Shown piece by piece: positions 34,923 through 44,079 of a stretch of DNA of 64,000 nucleotides. Location of the stretch: contig CAVUYP010000001.1 in assembly GCA_963745755.1 (NCBI GenBank), positions 1,178,001 through 1,242,000 on the forward strand, given 5' to 3'. How positions within the stretch are numbered: the first letter of the stretch is position 1; the number at the start of each line of letters is the position of its first letter. The notes beneath the pieces were generated by a model. The model ran no database searches. It worked only from the letters and a program-made list of their open reading frames with translations, and had not been told where the DNA came from. Origin of the DNA: RHKX01 sp963745755 (lineage in GTDB: Bacteria; Actinomycetota; Thermoleophilia; Solirubrobacterales; 70-9). The position numbers and the translations under genes were made by a program.

Positions 34923-36046
34923 TCACCGGGGCCCGCTGTGCTTGAGCTTCACCTTGAGCGTCTTCGCCTTGGTGTTGCCGGCGCTGTCGACGAGCTTGCC
35001 GCGGAGCTTTGCCTTCGCCCGATTGCCCCCGCGCAGGGCCATGGCGATCTTGCGCCCCTGCCTCTTGCCGACCGGCTTCAGCTTCAGCTGCTTGTGCTGG
35101 CCCGCGGCCAGGCTCCTCTTCTTCGCGGCAAGCTTGTATGAGTGGCCGGCGACCTTGACCTTGCCCCTCACGGTCGCTCTCACGTCCTCGTTCGCCTTGG
35201 CCCTGACCTTGACGACGACCTTACCTCGCTTCTGCCCCTGAACACGCTTTGCGCTGAGGTTCGCCTTGACCCGGCCGTCGCCCGGCGTCTGATCGTCGCT
35301 GATCCTCACCTTCTCGGTGGCGCTGCCCTCCGGCGCTCCGTTGCAGTAAACGGCGTTGCCGACCGACGCCACATCACCGCTGAACACGGCTCCAGGAGCG
35401 CAGTCGTTGCGGACGGTGAGCTTGACCTCGTAGGAGCCCGCGTCGGCGTAGACGTGCCTGACGCTGGAACCTCCGTCCGCCAAGCTCGTGCCGTCGCCGA
35501 AGTCCCAGTCGAATCGGGTGGCCGAGCCACCGCGGACAACGGTTTTCCCCGCGTCGAAGCCGGTCTGCTTGCCCGCCTTGCCGACGTCGGCGGCCAACGC
35601 GACTTCCGGAGTCTGGGTCGGGGTGGCGGCCGTGGCGAGGTAGCCGGGGAGGGACCCGCCGGTCGAGAACGGTGAGCCGCTCAGCGCCGTCAGTCCGCCG
35701 TCGGCGGCGACGTCGAAGCCCGCGAGCCCGCCGGGCGTGGAGAGCAGCGACGCGTAGAGCTGAGCCCCGTCGGCGCCGAGCGCGATCCCGTGTGGCTCGG
35801 CGCTTACCGCGACCGGCGTGCCGGCGATCGAGGACAGATCGCCGGTTGTCTGGTCGATCGCGAAGCCCTCGACGGCATTACCGGTTGAGGCCGCCACGTA
35901 GACGCTCTCGCCGTCGGGGCTCACCGCCGGTACCTGCGGCCCGGACGCGCCGGTCGCAGCGTACCGTCGTGGCCAGCGACGGCGCGCCGGTGGTCTCGTT
36001 GAGCCTGAACGGGCTGCAACCCGAGCGCCGTGTCGGCAACGAACAT
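34923..36046 (-). CDS. YVTN beta-propeller/PKD surface protein, N-terminally short, two +1 frameshifts
   Basis: Starts MFVADTALGLQP, then FRLNETTGAPSLATT, then YAATGASGPQVPAVSPDGES in three successive frames (extra bases near 36023 and 35960). YVTN-type repeats (VSPDGESVYVAASTGNAVEG, LGADGAQLYASLL) are followed by a PKD domain (DWDFGDGTSLADGGSSVRHV) and a Lys-rich Ig-like C-terminus. No signal peptide is present, unlike the 41-kb relative, so it may be 5'-truncated. Downstream, an out-of-frame stretch (SVGVEISAEAIGQSETPPES ... VTFQIEG at 34830-34918) may be its real C-terminus or another fragment. Confidence 0.6.
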
Positions 36047-36218
36047 AAGAGCCCGTACGCGAACTCACGCAGGCGATACCGACTCGAGTCCACCTCTGCA
36101 ACCGCTCAACCGATCACGCGCCTTTCCACAGCCAGGCTAGACGAGATTCACGGGTTGCGTAGCCCAGTTCCGGGCAGCTACCGCCCATCCCTCCGGATAT
36201 CGACAAGGGCCGCTCCGG

Positions 36219-36699
36219 CTAGGGGGCAGCGCACAGCACCTCCGCGCGCACGCCCGTGTCCGCGGTCGCGGCGGCGTCGTTGGAGACGCTCACCGACCAG
36301 CCGGTCGTGGCCGCCGGCCCGTCGTTGTAGACGCGGGAGTGGGTCGCGTCCCCGAGCGCGAAGTAACCGCCGCCGACTGCGACCTCGCCGGCCTCGCAGC
36401 TCGCCGTGTCGGATGTGAAGTGGCCCGCACCGACCATGGCCGACCCGGGGCCGAAGCGCAGCGTCACGTTCGTGGCCCCCGGGTCCCCCTGCTCGCCCTT
36501 CGGCCCGGGCGTGAGCTCGATCTTCTCTATCGAGCTTGCTCGCCTGGTTCTTGGAGATCTTTCGGACCTGCTTCTTCTCGTTCTGGTCGAGCTTTCTTAC
36601 CGCTACTCCTGCGACCGCGCCGCCACAGACTGCCGCGACCAACGCAACCACAGCCACGACGAACGCCGGCGAGGGCTTCGCTCGCTTGATCCTCCCCAT
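36219..36699 (-). CDS. secreted/anchored protein with short collagen-like motif, one +1 frameshift
   Basis: MGRIKRAKPSPAFVVAVVAL begins a signal/anchor segment, followed by a Lys-rich linker (KKQVRKISKNQASKLD). After an extra base near 36529 the frame continues EKIELTPGPKGEQGDPGATN, a short collagen-like stretch, and a C-terminal domain RFGPGSAMVGAGHFTSDTAS ... VRAEVLCAAP with Cys pairs. It belongs to the same class of short exported proteins as those at 38.9, 42.2 and 49.5 kb. Confidence 0.65.
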
Positions 36700-36882
36700 T
36701 GGGTACTCCTCCCCGAGTCGGTTGGAGCGAGCCTATATCGGACGACTGGCAGGAGCTATCAAGAAGCCGGCCGTCAGAACCAGCGCTCAGCTGACGACCG
36801 AGATCGTTAGCCGCGATCGTTTGGAGGACCAATGACTGAACCCCTCGTCAGGAACGGCTAGGGTGAGTGGGGATCAGATTCG

Positions 36883-37686
36883 ATGGACACTCCGACAGAT
36901 AGCGACGGCGAGTCGCCTCACAAGCCCAGCGGGCCGATCGACGTCCGCGTGTTCACGATCCCCGGCTCGCACGCCGGAATCGCGGTGCTCCTGGAGCTCG
37001 AGCACAAGGGCATCCCCTACAAGCGCACCGACCTGCTCCCGGTGGTCTCGTGGGGCGTGCTCAAGGCCCTGCGATTCCCAAGAACGACCGTGCCGGCGGC
37101 CAAGATCGACGGATGAAAGGGTCCAGGGCTCGCGCGAGATAACCCGCGAGCTGGAGCGCATCAAGCCGGAGCCGCCGCTCTTCCCCGCCGACCCGGACCG
37201 CAGGGCCGCGGTCGAGGAGGCCGAGCGCTACGGCGACGAGGACCTCCAGCAGCGGATCCGCGAGATCCTCCTGTGGTCGCTGCGTAAGGACGGCGCGCCG
37301 CTCCGCAGCTTCCTGGAGGGGGCGAGGATCGGCCTCCCGCACGGCCTCGCCGTGAAGACGGCCGGCCCGTTCGTGGCCATCGACGCTCGCGCCCGCGAGG
37401 CAACCGACGACAACGTTCGCCGCGACCATCTCGATCTTGCCGGAAATCCTTCAGCGGATCGACGACTGGATCGCCGAGGGAGTGCTCGGGGGCGAGGAGC
37501 TGAACGCCGCCGACTTCCAGATCGCCCCCAGCGTGCGGCTGGCGATGGGCTTCGACGACCTCCGCCCGGCGATCGAGAACCGCCCGGCGGGCGCATTGGC
37601 CGTCCGGGTCGCCCCGGACTACCCGGGCAGGATCCCGCCGGTGCTGCCCGCGGCGCTGGCTCGAGCCGCTCCGCGCCGCCGCCTGA
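36883..37686 (-). other. see plus-strand GST gene; no minus-strand gene supported here
   Basis: Open frames on the minus strand across this interval are mirror images of the frameshifted plus-strand GST and are not supported as genes. Confidence 0.3.
36883..37686 (+). CDS. glutathione S-transferase-like protein, three +1 frameshifts
   Basis: Frame 1: GPIDVRVFTIPGSHAGIAVL, LELEHKGIPYKRTDLLPVV and PRTTVPAAKIDG (cis-Pro region). Extra bases near 37113, 37427 and 37664 lead through VQGSREITRELERIKPEPPL, then LPEILQRIDDWIAEGVLGG with LNAADFQIAPSVRLAMGFDD, and finally a short end AAWLEPLRAAA before the TGA at 37684. After correction it is about 266 aa with thioredoxin-fold N-domain and helical C-domain. 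Detoxification or thiol transfer is inferred. Confidence 0.7.
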
Positions 37687-37801
37687 TCACATGGCCGGGC
37701 TGGAGCCCGGAGCCGGCTGGTGCTTGCGTCTGCGTTTCGGGCCCTGATGCTGAACGGATTTTCCGAGGAGGGGAGCGCACCCCCCACGATCCGCGGACCC
37801 C

Positions 37802-37887
37802 GCATGAGCAAGCGGTTATAGCGAGAACCGATACCCGACAGGATTCGCTTCTCGCTGCGACTCACGGATAGTCAAGCGCCGGCGCTT
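37802..37887. repeat. dispersed repeat copy b, palindromic core complete
   Basis: AGCGAGAA (37820-37827) and TTCTCGCT (37849-37856) are a perfect inverted pair around CCGATACCCGACAGGATTCG. The flanks are CATGAGCAAGCGGTTAT on the left and CACGGATAGTCAAGCGCCGG on the right. It has the T-loop-like GACAGGATTCG also present in the tRNA-Met fragment of copy h. Confidence 0.8.
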
Positions 37888-37975
37888 CGCGACCTGATTC
37901 CGACCTATCCTGTCCGTCGGGTTCGGGCGCGGCGCGCCACGGGTCGGCCGCTGCAGCCGGGATCAGGATCCCGGC

Positions 37976-38727
37976 GATGGGCGATCAGGAGCCATACCCG
38001 TTGCCCGAAGATCCGACGCTCGCCGACGCGGCACGGGCGATCCGCGACGCTGGGCACTGGGGATGGATCGTCGACGACCGCTGGAGGATTATCTGAGCCA
38101 GTGACGGCCTGCGCCTGTCGTTTGGAGCTCTCGTCGAGCTCGCATCGTTCCCGATGGGCGCCTACGTCTTTGGACCCGAATGGCTCCAGGCGAGCAAGGG
38201 ATGGCGGATGGGGGCGAACAGCATCGAGATCAATCGCTTCTTCTTCCGCGCCGCCGGCGGGCTGATGCTCGCCGATACCCCCGGCGGGCGCGACGAGCTG
38301 CGGGAGCTCGTCGACCCGACAATGCGCGACATCGTCGACGAACTCGACCCCGGCCGCAGGCACGATGCTGTCCTTCACCACGAAGGGTTTCGGGATCGCC
38401 GCCACGGGGGACATCCCGGCGATCGCCTTCCGTAGCCGCGACGCCGACGGCAGGCTCGCCGGCACGGCGCTGATCACAAAGCCCGCCGCCGACATGGCGA
38501 TGCTCGCCGCGATGACCTTCACCGCCGACCTCGGGCACGTCGAGCGAATGGGCCGGGTCGCGAAGGCCGGCCGGCGGCCCGCGGCGATCCTCTTCGCCGA
38601 TCTGGAAGGGTCCTCGCCGCTCGCCCGGCGCCTTTCGACGGCGAGCTACTTCACGCTCGGGCGCCGCTCCATTCGGCACTCTCCGCCGCCTCGCACAGCG
38701 TCGACTGCAGGCGCTCTGAGCCAGTAA
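37976..38727 (+). pseudogene. degraded class III adenylate cyclase gene
   Basis: The sensor-like N-terminus reads EDPTLADAARAIRDAGHWGW, then DDRWRII, an in-frame TGA, and ASDGLRLSFGALVELASFPM, GPEWLQASKGWRMGANSIEI. An extra base near 38352 moves to TMLSFTTKGFGIAATGDIPA. A cyclase domain begins RRPAAILFADLEGSSPLARR but breaks off after about 30 residues. The internal stop, frameshift and truncation together make this a real pseudogene rather than an error. Confidence 0.65.
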
Positions 38728-38934
38728 CGACGCCACCAGGCGGGCGACCCGCCGAGCCGCTTGGGTACGGATCACGGGTCGGTGATCACATCGAGTATCG
38801 AGCACATCGGACTCGACGTCACGCTTGGGGCTCGTTGCAATGCGCACACGCGCCGACTAGGTTGGCTAAGGCAAACAGGCAGAGCGACTGCCGGTGTCCT
38901 TCGCTGGTCCTCTGCCGTGAGGGAGGAGGAACGA

Positions 38935-39474
38935 ATGTCCCGAATGAGGCATAAAAGGCCATCGCCGACGGTTCTAATCGCTGTTCTGCTGCTCGTAGCG
39001 GCCGCAGCTGGCACCGCGCTCGCCGAGTCGGGCCCGAGCGCCGACAAATCATCGGCCAACAAGACCGCTAAGAAAGCGCTCAAGAAGGCCAAGCAGGCAA
39101 ACCGCAATGCCAAGCAGGCGCAGAAGAGCGCAAATCAGGCGCAGTCAGACGCCGATGATGCTCAGGCAACCGCCGATCAGGCTTCCCCACTAACGGCAGT
39201 GGTCGCAGCTGACGGAGCGGTCCTTCGCGGCGATGGCGTCACCTCGACGAACGCGAAGCTCGGCGGCAGTGGCCTGTACACGGTCGAATTCGATCGCAAT
39301 CTCGGCGACTGCGTTTGGGTTGGGCAGATTGGCAGCGGCGACGCCACGGCGACTATCTACGGGGAGATGAGTACCTTCCTGGCTAGCGGAAGCCCGAACG
39401 GCATCTTCGTGCAGACCGCCAGCTCGGCTGGCATCCTGGCGGATCGACCGTTCCAGTTGATCGTGCATTGCTAG
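38935..39474 (+). CDS. secreted protein with Lys/Ala-rich coiled linker, 179 aa
   Basis: ATG after GGAGGAGGAACGA. Signal peptide PTVLIAVLLLVAAAAGTALA, then a repetitive linker (KKALKKAKQANRNAKQAQKS) rich in Lys, Ala and Gln, and a beta-rich C-terminal domain (TVEFDRNLGDCVWVGQIG ... FQLIVHC). Related in plan to the 42.2-kb protein, whose linker is KKALKLSKQAKSKAKQANRT. Function unknown; probably surface-exposed. A strong terminator follows. Confidence 0.75.
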   Translation: MSRMRHKRPSPTVLIAVLLLVAAAAGTALAESGPSADKSSANKTAKKALKKAKQANRNAKQAQKSANQAQSDADDAQATADQASPLTAVVAADGAVLRGDGVTSTNAKLGGSGLYTVEFDRNLGDCVWVGQIGSGDATATIYGEMSTFLASGSPNGIFVQTASSAGILADRPFQLIVHC

Positions 39475-39497
39475 GGCTGAGCGCCAACTTCGAGCCC

Positions 39498-39532
39498 AGC
39501 CGGGGGCGACGCCACGCGGGTCGCCCCCGGCT
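39498..39532. terminator. 13-bp perfect stem terminator
   Basis: AGCCGGGGGCGAC pairs with GTCGCCCCCGGCT around GCCACGCGG, 24 bp after the stop codon of the 179-aa secreted protein. Confidence 0.75.
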
Positions 39533-39614
39533 CAACTAGCCACGCGCGGGAAGCTCACCCAGGCAAGAGGCTTAGGGTCGCCGCCATGGAGGATGCGGCG
39601 GGAGGAGGTGACGT

Positions 39615-40131
39615 ATGAAGGTCGGATGGTCAACCGCTGCTGCGCTCGCGGCGACGCTGCTGGTATCGGCGTGCGGCACTGACGAGGGGGATAGCAGCAA
39701 TGGCGACTCGCTCGCTGTCGGAGACTGCGCCACCGTGGTCGATCCAACCTCGGCGACGCCCGACCTACAGAAGGCCGACTGCGAGGAGAGCTCGGCCGAG
39801 TACCGGCATCACCGCAGTCGGAGCGACCGCCGACGATCTCGGCACCTGTGACTTCTCAATCCAGCTCACGGATCAGGCCTATTGCCTGGGCGAGGTCGGT
39901 TCCACGGTCGACCCCGTGGCTGAGGCCGAGAGCCAGCTCGACTACTCCACGCTGGAGCCCGGCGATTGCACGGACGCCACCGTCGAGGACTCCGAGCCGA
40001 CCCGCGTGATCCCCTGCGATGAGCCCGACGCAACGAGCGAGGTCCTAGGCAACGCCGAGGACCCATCAGATTGCGAGGGCAACGTTGCGGCTCAGCGCGA
40101 CGGCGTTATCGTCTGCATGCAGTCACGCTAG
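39615..40131 (+). CDS. lipoprotein, one +1 frameshift
   Basis: MKVGWSTAAALAATLLVSAC carries a lipobox (LVSAC), followed by an acidic N-region and paired Cys (VGDCATVV, KADCEES). After an extra base near 39804 the frame continues GITAVGATADDLGTCDFSIQ, QLDYSTLEPGDCTDATVEDS and DCEGNVAAQRDGVIVCMQSR. Two similar Cys-containing halves (GDCATVVD / GDCTDATV) suggest an internal duplication. Function unknown. Confidence 0.65.
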
Positions 40132-40272
40132 CCCGCGCGAGGCGTTTGCCGCGCCGAAGTCCTCCAACGTCCCATACCGACGGATCCGGCGCCGCTCCAT
40201 GGCCGAGATACCCCATGATCAGCGCCAAACCGCAAGACTCGTACCTCGCGGCCAAGGGCAACCCATCGGCTC

Positions 40273-41989
40273 CTATCCCTTGCGGATGACCCTGAACTTG
40301 AACTTGGCCGGCTTGCCGACGTTGCCGGCCCGATCGGTCGCCCTGATCGAGATCGTGTGCTTCTTGCCCCTGCCGCCCTTCGACTTCGCCTTGACCTTGT
40401 AGGGGGATGCGCAGAGCTTGAACTTCGCCTTGTTCCGCTTGCACTTGAACTTTGCGCCCTTCTCGGACTTGAACGAAACCTTGAATTTGACCTTCTTCTT
40501 CTTAGTCTTGATCTTGCTCTTCGGCTTCTTGGTGATCTTGGTCTTCGGAGCGGTGAGGTCGGCGACCTTGACAGTCCTCGTCTTCGCCGCGACCGCCGAG
40601 CCGTTGCAGGAGGCGGTCTGGCCGGTGTAGACGGCGGTCGGTCGAGCAACCCTCGTTGTCGGTCAACGTGATGGTGACGTCGTAGTTGCCCTTCGCCGAG
40701 TAGGTATGGGTAGGGGTCGGCCCGCCGTCGGGGCGGATGTCGCCGTCGCCAAAGTCCCAGTCGTAGGCGACGACGGTGCCGTCGGGGTCGGTCGAGGCGG
40801 AGGCGTCGAAGCGGACCCTCGTTCCGGGCTCCGCCGGGTTCGGTGATCTGGTGAACGAGGCGCGCGGGGGCTGGTTGGGGGTGATTGCTACCGATTGGAA
40901 TTGCGGGTTGGATCCGCCGGTCGGGAACGGCGAGCCGGTGACGCCAGTCAGACCGCCGTTGGCGGCGATTTCGTAGGCGTAAACGTTGCTGGTGGTGTCG
41001 GTGGAGACGTAGAGATGCTTGCCGTCGGGGCTGGCAGCGAGAGCGATCGGACTGGTCCCTTCCCCGGCTGGGAAGGCACCGTTGATTTGCGTCAGGGTGC
41101 CGCTGCTGGCGATTTCGTGGGCGGTGACGTAGTCCGAGTCAGCGTTGGCGACGTAAAGGCGCTTGCCGTCGGAAGTGATGGCGATTCCATATGGATCGGA
41201 CCCGGCATGGAACGGCGCCCCGCTGACAGGGGCAAGAGTGCCGTTGGCAGCGACGTCGTAGGCGTAGATGTCGTTGGAAATATGGTTGGTGACGAAGAGG
41301 TGCTTGCCGTCGGGGGTGACCGCGATTCCATTCGGTCCGTCCCCTTCGCCGGTCGGGAAGGGCGAGCCCGTGACCTCGTTCAGGTTGCCGTTGGCGACGA
41401 CGTCGTAGGCGGAGACTTCGTCGGACTGGTCATTGGCGACAAAGACGTTCTTTCCGTCTGGACTGACGGCAACTCCCGTCGGGCTGTTCCCGGCCGCGAA
41501 CGGCGAGCCCGTGACCTCGGTCAGTGTGCCGTTGGCGGCGATCTCGTAGGCGGAGACGTTGTCGGAGCCGAAGTTCGAGACATAGAGGTGCTTGCCGTCG
41601 GGGCTGGCGGCAACTCCCGCGGACTGGCTCCCTGCCGCAAACGGCGAGCCGGTCACCGCGGTCAGGCTGCTGTTGGCGGCGATCTCGTAGGCGGAGACGC
41701 CCTCGGAGCCGAAGTTCGAGACATAGAGGTGCTTGCCGTCGGGGGTGACGGCAACTCCATTCGGATCGCTCCCGGTCGCAAACGGGGAACTACCCAGCGC
41801 CGAGAGCGAACCGGTTCCCGAGATGTCGAAGGCGGACAGATCGTCGGAGTTGCGGTTGGAGACGTAGACGTTGCGCTTTGCATCGGCTGTGGCGGGCAAC
41901 GCCAGAGCGGCGAGGGTCAGGATCCCGAGCAGCATGAACGATGCGGTACTGAAGCTGGGTTCAGGCGAACTCGACGGACGGACGGACAT
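40273..41989 (-). CDS. secreted YVTN beta-propeller protein with PKD domain, one +1 frameshift
   Basis: Signal peptide FMLLGILTLAALALPATADA, then eight blades of the type GVAVTPDGKHLYVSNFGSEG / VSAYEIAANSSLTAVTGSPF, then a PKD domain (ARVAYDWDFGDGD-type: VVAYDWDFGDGDIRPDGG). An extra base near 40645 shifts to AVYTGQT and a Lys-rich Ig-like C-terminus ending KFKFRVIRKG. Corrected length about 571 aa. Such proteins are extracellular and may bind or scaffold; enzyme activity (lactonase) is not shown. Confidence 0.8.
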
Positions 41990-42092
41990 GCCTTCTGCCT
42001 TTCACTCGGTTCGCATCCAGCCTAGGCGAAAGTGCAACGAGGCGCTATGGGTATCGCCCACCTCGCTCAGGTTTCGAATCAGCGCTCCAAGC

Positions 42093-42118
42093 GGGCCCCT
42101 CGGATATCCGAGGGGCCC
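42093..42118. terminator. 26-bp perfect palindrome
   Basis: GGGCCCCTCGGAT and its exact complement ATCCGAGGGGCCC meet without a loop. It lies between the end of the 198-aa secreted gene (42162) and the start of the beta-propeller gene (41989), both on the minus strand. A terminator is most likely. Confidence 0.6.
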
Positions 42119-42161
42119 CTACCGAAACTGGCGCACTGGCCGAGATCGCTTGGCCCGATTG

Positions 42162-42758
42162 TCAGGGAGCCGAAGCCCAGGCGAGCAGATCGATCCGATC
42201 GACGACCGGATCACTGTTCGAGGCTGCACAGAAGAGACGGATCTTGTGCGTCCCCGCGGGCTTGACGACCGACCCGTCGATGCTGAGCCCCTGGAAGCCG
42301 AATGCACCGTTTCCGGCATCGCTGAACGCCCGCTGGCTGATGTCGTTGGCTGAATCGCTTGGATCGCCACCGCCGTTCAGCCAACAGATCACAACGTCAT
42401 TCGCATCGTTGCCGATCACCATGGAGGCGCTTGCGAGCAACCGCGTCTCGGTGGTCGTGGTCAGCTCGACCTCGGCCACCTTCGCCCCGGTCGCGTCGAC
42501 GGCGCCGAAACTCAGCACTGAGTCGTGGCCTGAGACGTTCTGAGCCTGAGCGACTGCAGCATCCGAGGCGGCATCCTTGGCGGTCCGGTTCGCCTGCTTC
42601 GCCTTGCTCTTGGCCTGCTTGCTCAACTTGAGCGCCTTCTTAGCGACCTTCACCGGATTCGGACCGCCGATCGCCGGTGAGACGATCGAAAGCGTGAAGA
42701 TCAGCGCAAGACCCGCTAGCGCGTAGCGAGCGCCGCGCGATTGATGTAGTGCGGCCAT
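42162..42758 (-). CDS. secreted protein with Lys/Ala-rich linker, 198 aa
   Basis: Signal peptide ARYALAGLALIFTLSIVSPA, linker KKALKLSKQAKSKAKQANRT, and a C-terminal beta-rich domain with LSFGAVDATGAKVAEVELTT, ASMVIGNDANDVVICWLNGG and THKIRLFCAASNS (two Cys, probably a disulfide). Same architecture as the 38.9-kb protein. Exported; function unknown. Confidence 0.75.
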   Translation of the reverse strand: MAALHQSRGARYALAGLALIFTLSIVSPAIGGPNPVKVAKKALKLSKQAKSKAKQANRTAKDAASDAAVAQAQNVSGHDSVLSFGAVDATGAKVAEVELTTTTETRLLASASMVIGNDANDVVICWLNGGGDPSDSANDISQRAFSDAGNGAFGFQGLSIDGSVVKPAGTHKIRLFCAASNSDPVVDRIDLLAWASAP

Positions 42759-42876
42759 CTTTCCTCCCTTGGATGGATCCCGAACGGCAGATGCAGCACG
42801 GGGAACAACCCTAGCGGCGTCGCCTGGGTGCGGCCACCGCTGTCGCCTAGACCGGGCCCGGGTAGGGCGCGGGCGA

Positions 42877-42892
42877 TAGCCTGATCAGGCTA
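42877..42892. promoter_or_regulatory. 16-bp perfect palindrome at the start codon
   Basis: TAGCCTGATCAGGCTA is a perfect palindrome whose last A is the A of the ATG at 42892 and whose first hexamer TAGCCT fits a -10 box. It could be an operator or a start-site hairpin. Confidence 0.5.
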
Positions 42893-43110
42893 TGCGGCTC
42901 AGCTACGAGCGCTACTTCCTGATCCTCGGCATCCTCATCGCGGTTGGGCTGCTCGTGTCGTTCGAGGTCGCCGCGATCCTCGGAGTTCTCACCGTGATCT
43001 TCGCCAGCGCCTGGCTCCGCAGGCGGTCGACCACGCAGTGTCCGCATTGTGGAGCCGATATGCCCAGCTCAGCGGCGGTCTGTGAACGCTGCGGCGGCGA
43101 GCTCAGATGA
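42892..43110 (+). CDS. two-TM zinc-ribbon membrane protein, 72 aa
   Basis: MRLSYERYFLILGILIAVGL, a second hydrophobic stretch FEVAAILGVLTVIFASAW, then a C-terminal zinc ribbon CPHCGADMPSSAAVCERCGG. The stop overlaps the next ATG (43107), so the two genes are coupled. Function unknown. Confidence 0.65.
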   Translation: MRLSYERYFLILGILIAVGLLVSFEVAAILGVLTVIFASAWLRRRSTTQCPHCGADMPSSAAVCERCGGELR

Positions 43111-43827
43111 GCGGCTTCAGCGAAGCGTGCGAGCAGGTCCTGGAGCAGATCGAAGCGGAGCTGGCCGTCGGCTCGGAGGAGGCCACCGTGATGCGGGTGA
43201 GCGATCCTCTCCGTCTCCAGGAGGCCCGAGGCCGTTGCCCAATGCGCCGAGCGGTTCGCGGATTATGAAGTTGCTCCGCCGTCGCACGGAAAGGGCATCG
43301 GGCATGCGGCCGGGCCTGCGGTCATCCCGCCGCTCGGCAAGCTGGTCGGAGGGAAGAACGTCGCGCGCCTCGACGACGCTGGGCGCCGCGAGCTGCGCCG
43401 AGCTGTGGCTACTTCGCTGGCTTGGGGCTATATGGGGCTGGCGAGCCAGGCAAGGGTCAGCTGGCACGGCCGGGCCGTCGAGCCGCGCCTCGACCCGGAC
43501 CTCGGTGAGGTTTGGAACCAATGGATCCCGCGCCTCGCGACCGGGCTGGATGATGTGGAGATACCCGGTGGGATCTCCGAGGATCGGATCATGCGGAGCG
43601 GCCGGGAACGGAGCCGAGACCAGCTCACAGCGAAACTGCGCGAGATCGACCTCCTCCCCGGCCGACTGAAGCGGCTCCGGCTGCGCCTCGTCGCGGAGAA
43701 GTACTTCGATGCGGGGGTGCTCCTGAGGGCAATCCAGGGTTCCAGTTCCCTGGACCCGGTCCCTGGGTTCAGCAGCAACCTGGTCGAGCGTTACTGGCCA
43801 CTTCAAGGAGGAGCCCCGCAGGCATAG
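43107..43827 (+). CDS. hypothetical protein, about 239 aa, one +1 frameshift
   Basis: MSGFSEACEQVLEQIEAELA, then after an extra base near 43222 EAVAQCAERFADYEVAPPSH, GHAAGPAVIPPLGKLVGGKN, ATSLAWGYMGLASQARVSWH and finally LRLVAEKYFDAGVLLRAIQG with DPVPGFSSNLVERYWP. I recognise no family. The last about 45 codons recur as a fragment at 59.58-59.70 kb, and both copies are followed by the dispersed repeat. Confidence 0.5.
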
Positions 43828-43879
43828 CAGACGGCCCGCGCGACTTGGCATTTGAGGCTTCGACAAGCAACCTTCGCCC

Positions 43880-43955
43880 CATGAATAAGCGGTCGTAGCG
43901 AGAACCGATACCCGACCCGATTCGTCTCTCGCTGCGACGCTCGGATCATCGAGCG
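43880..43955. repeat. dispersed repeat copy c
   Basis: CATGAATAAGCGGTCGTAGC, then GAGAACCGATACCCGACCCG and ATTCGTCTCTCGCTGCGACG. Inverted arms AGCGAGA (43897-43903) and TCTCGCT (43927-43933). It lies just after the hypothetical gene ending at 43827; 43828-44079 holds no other feature. Confidence 0.8.
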
Positions 43956-44079
43956 GATGAGTCTCTCCACGACGTGAGGAGATCCGAGGGCAAGGTGGCG
44001 CGAGTGCTAACCGAGGGTGGTATTCATCTTCGCGATGAAACGGGGCATACGACCAGTGCCCGCGGCTGTCATGCGTGCG

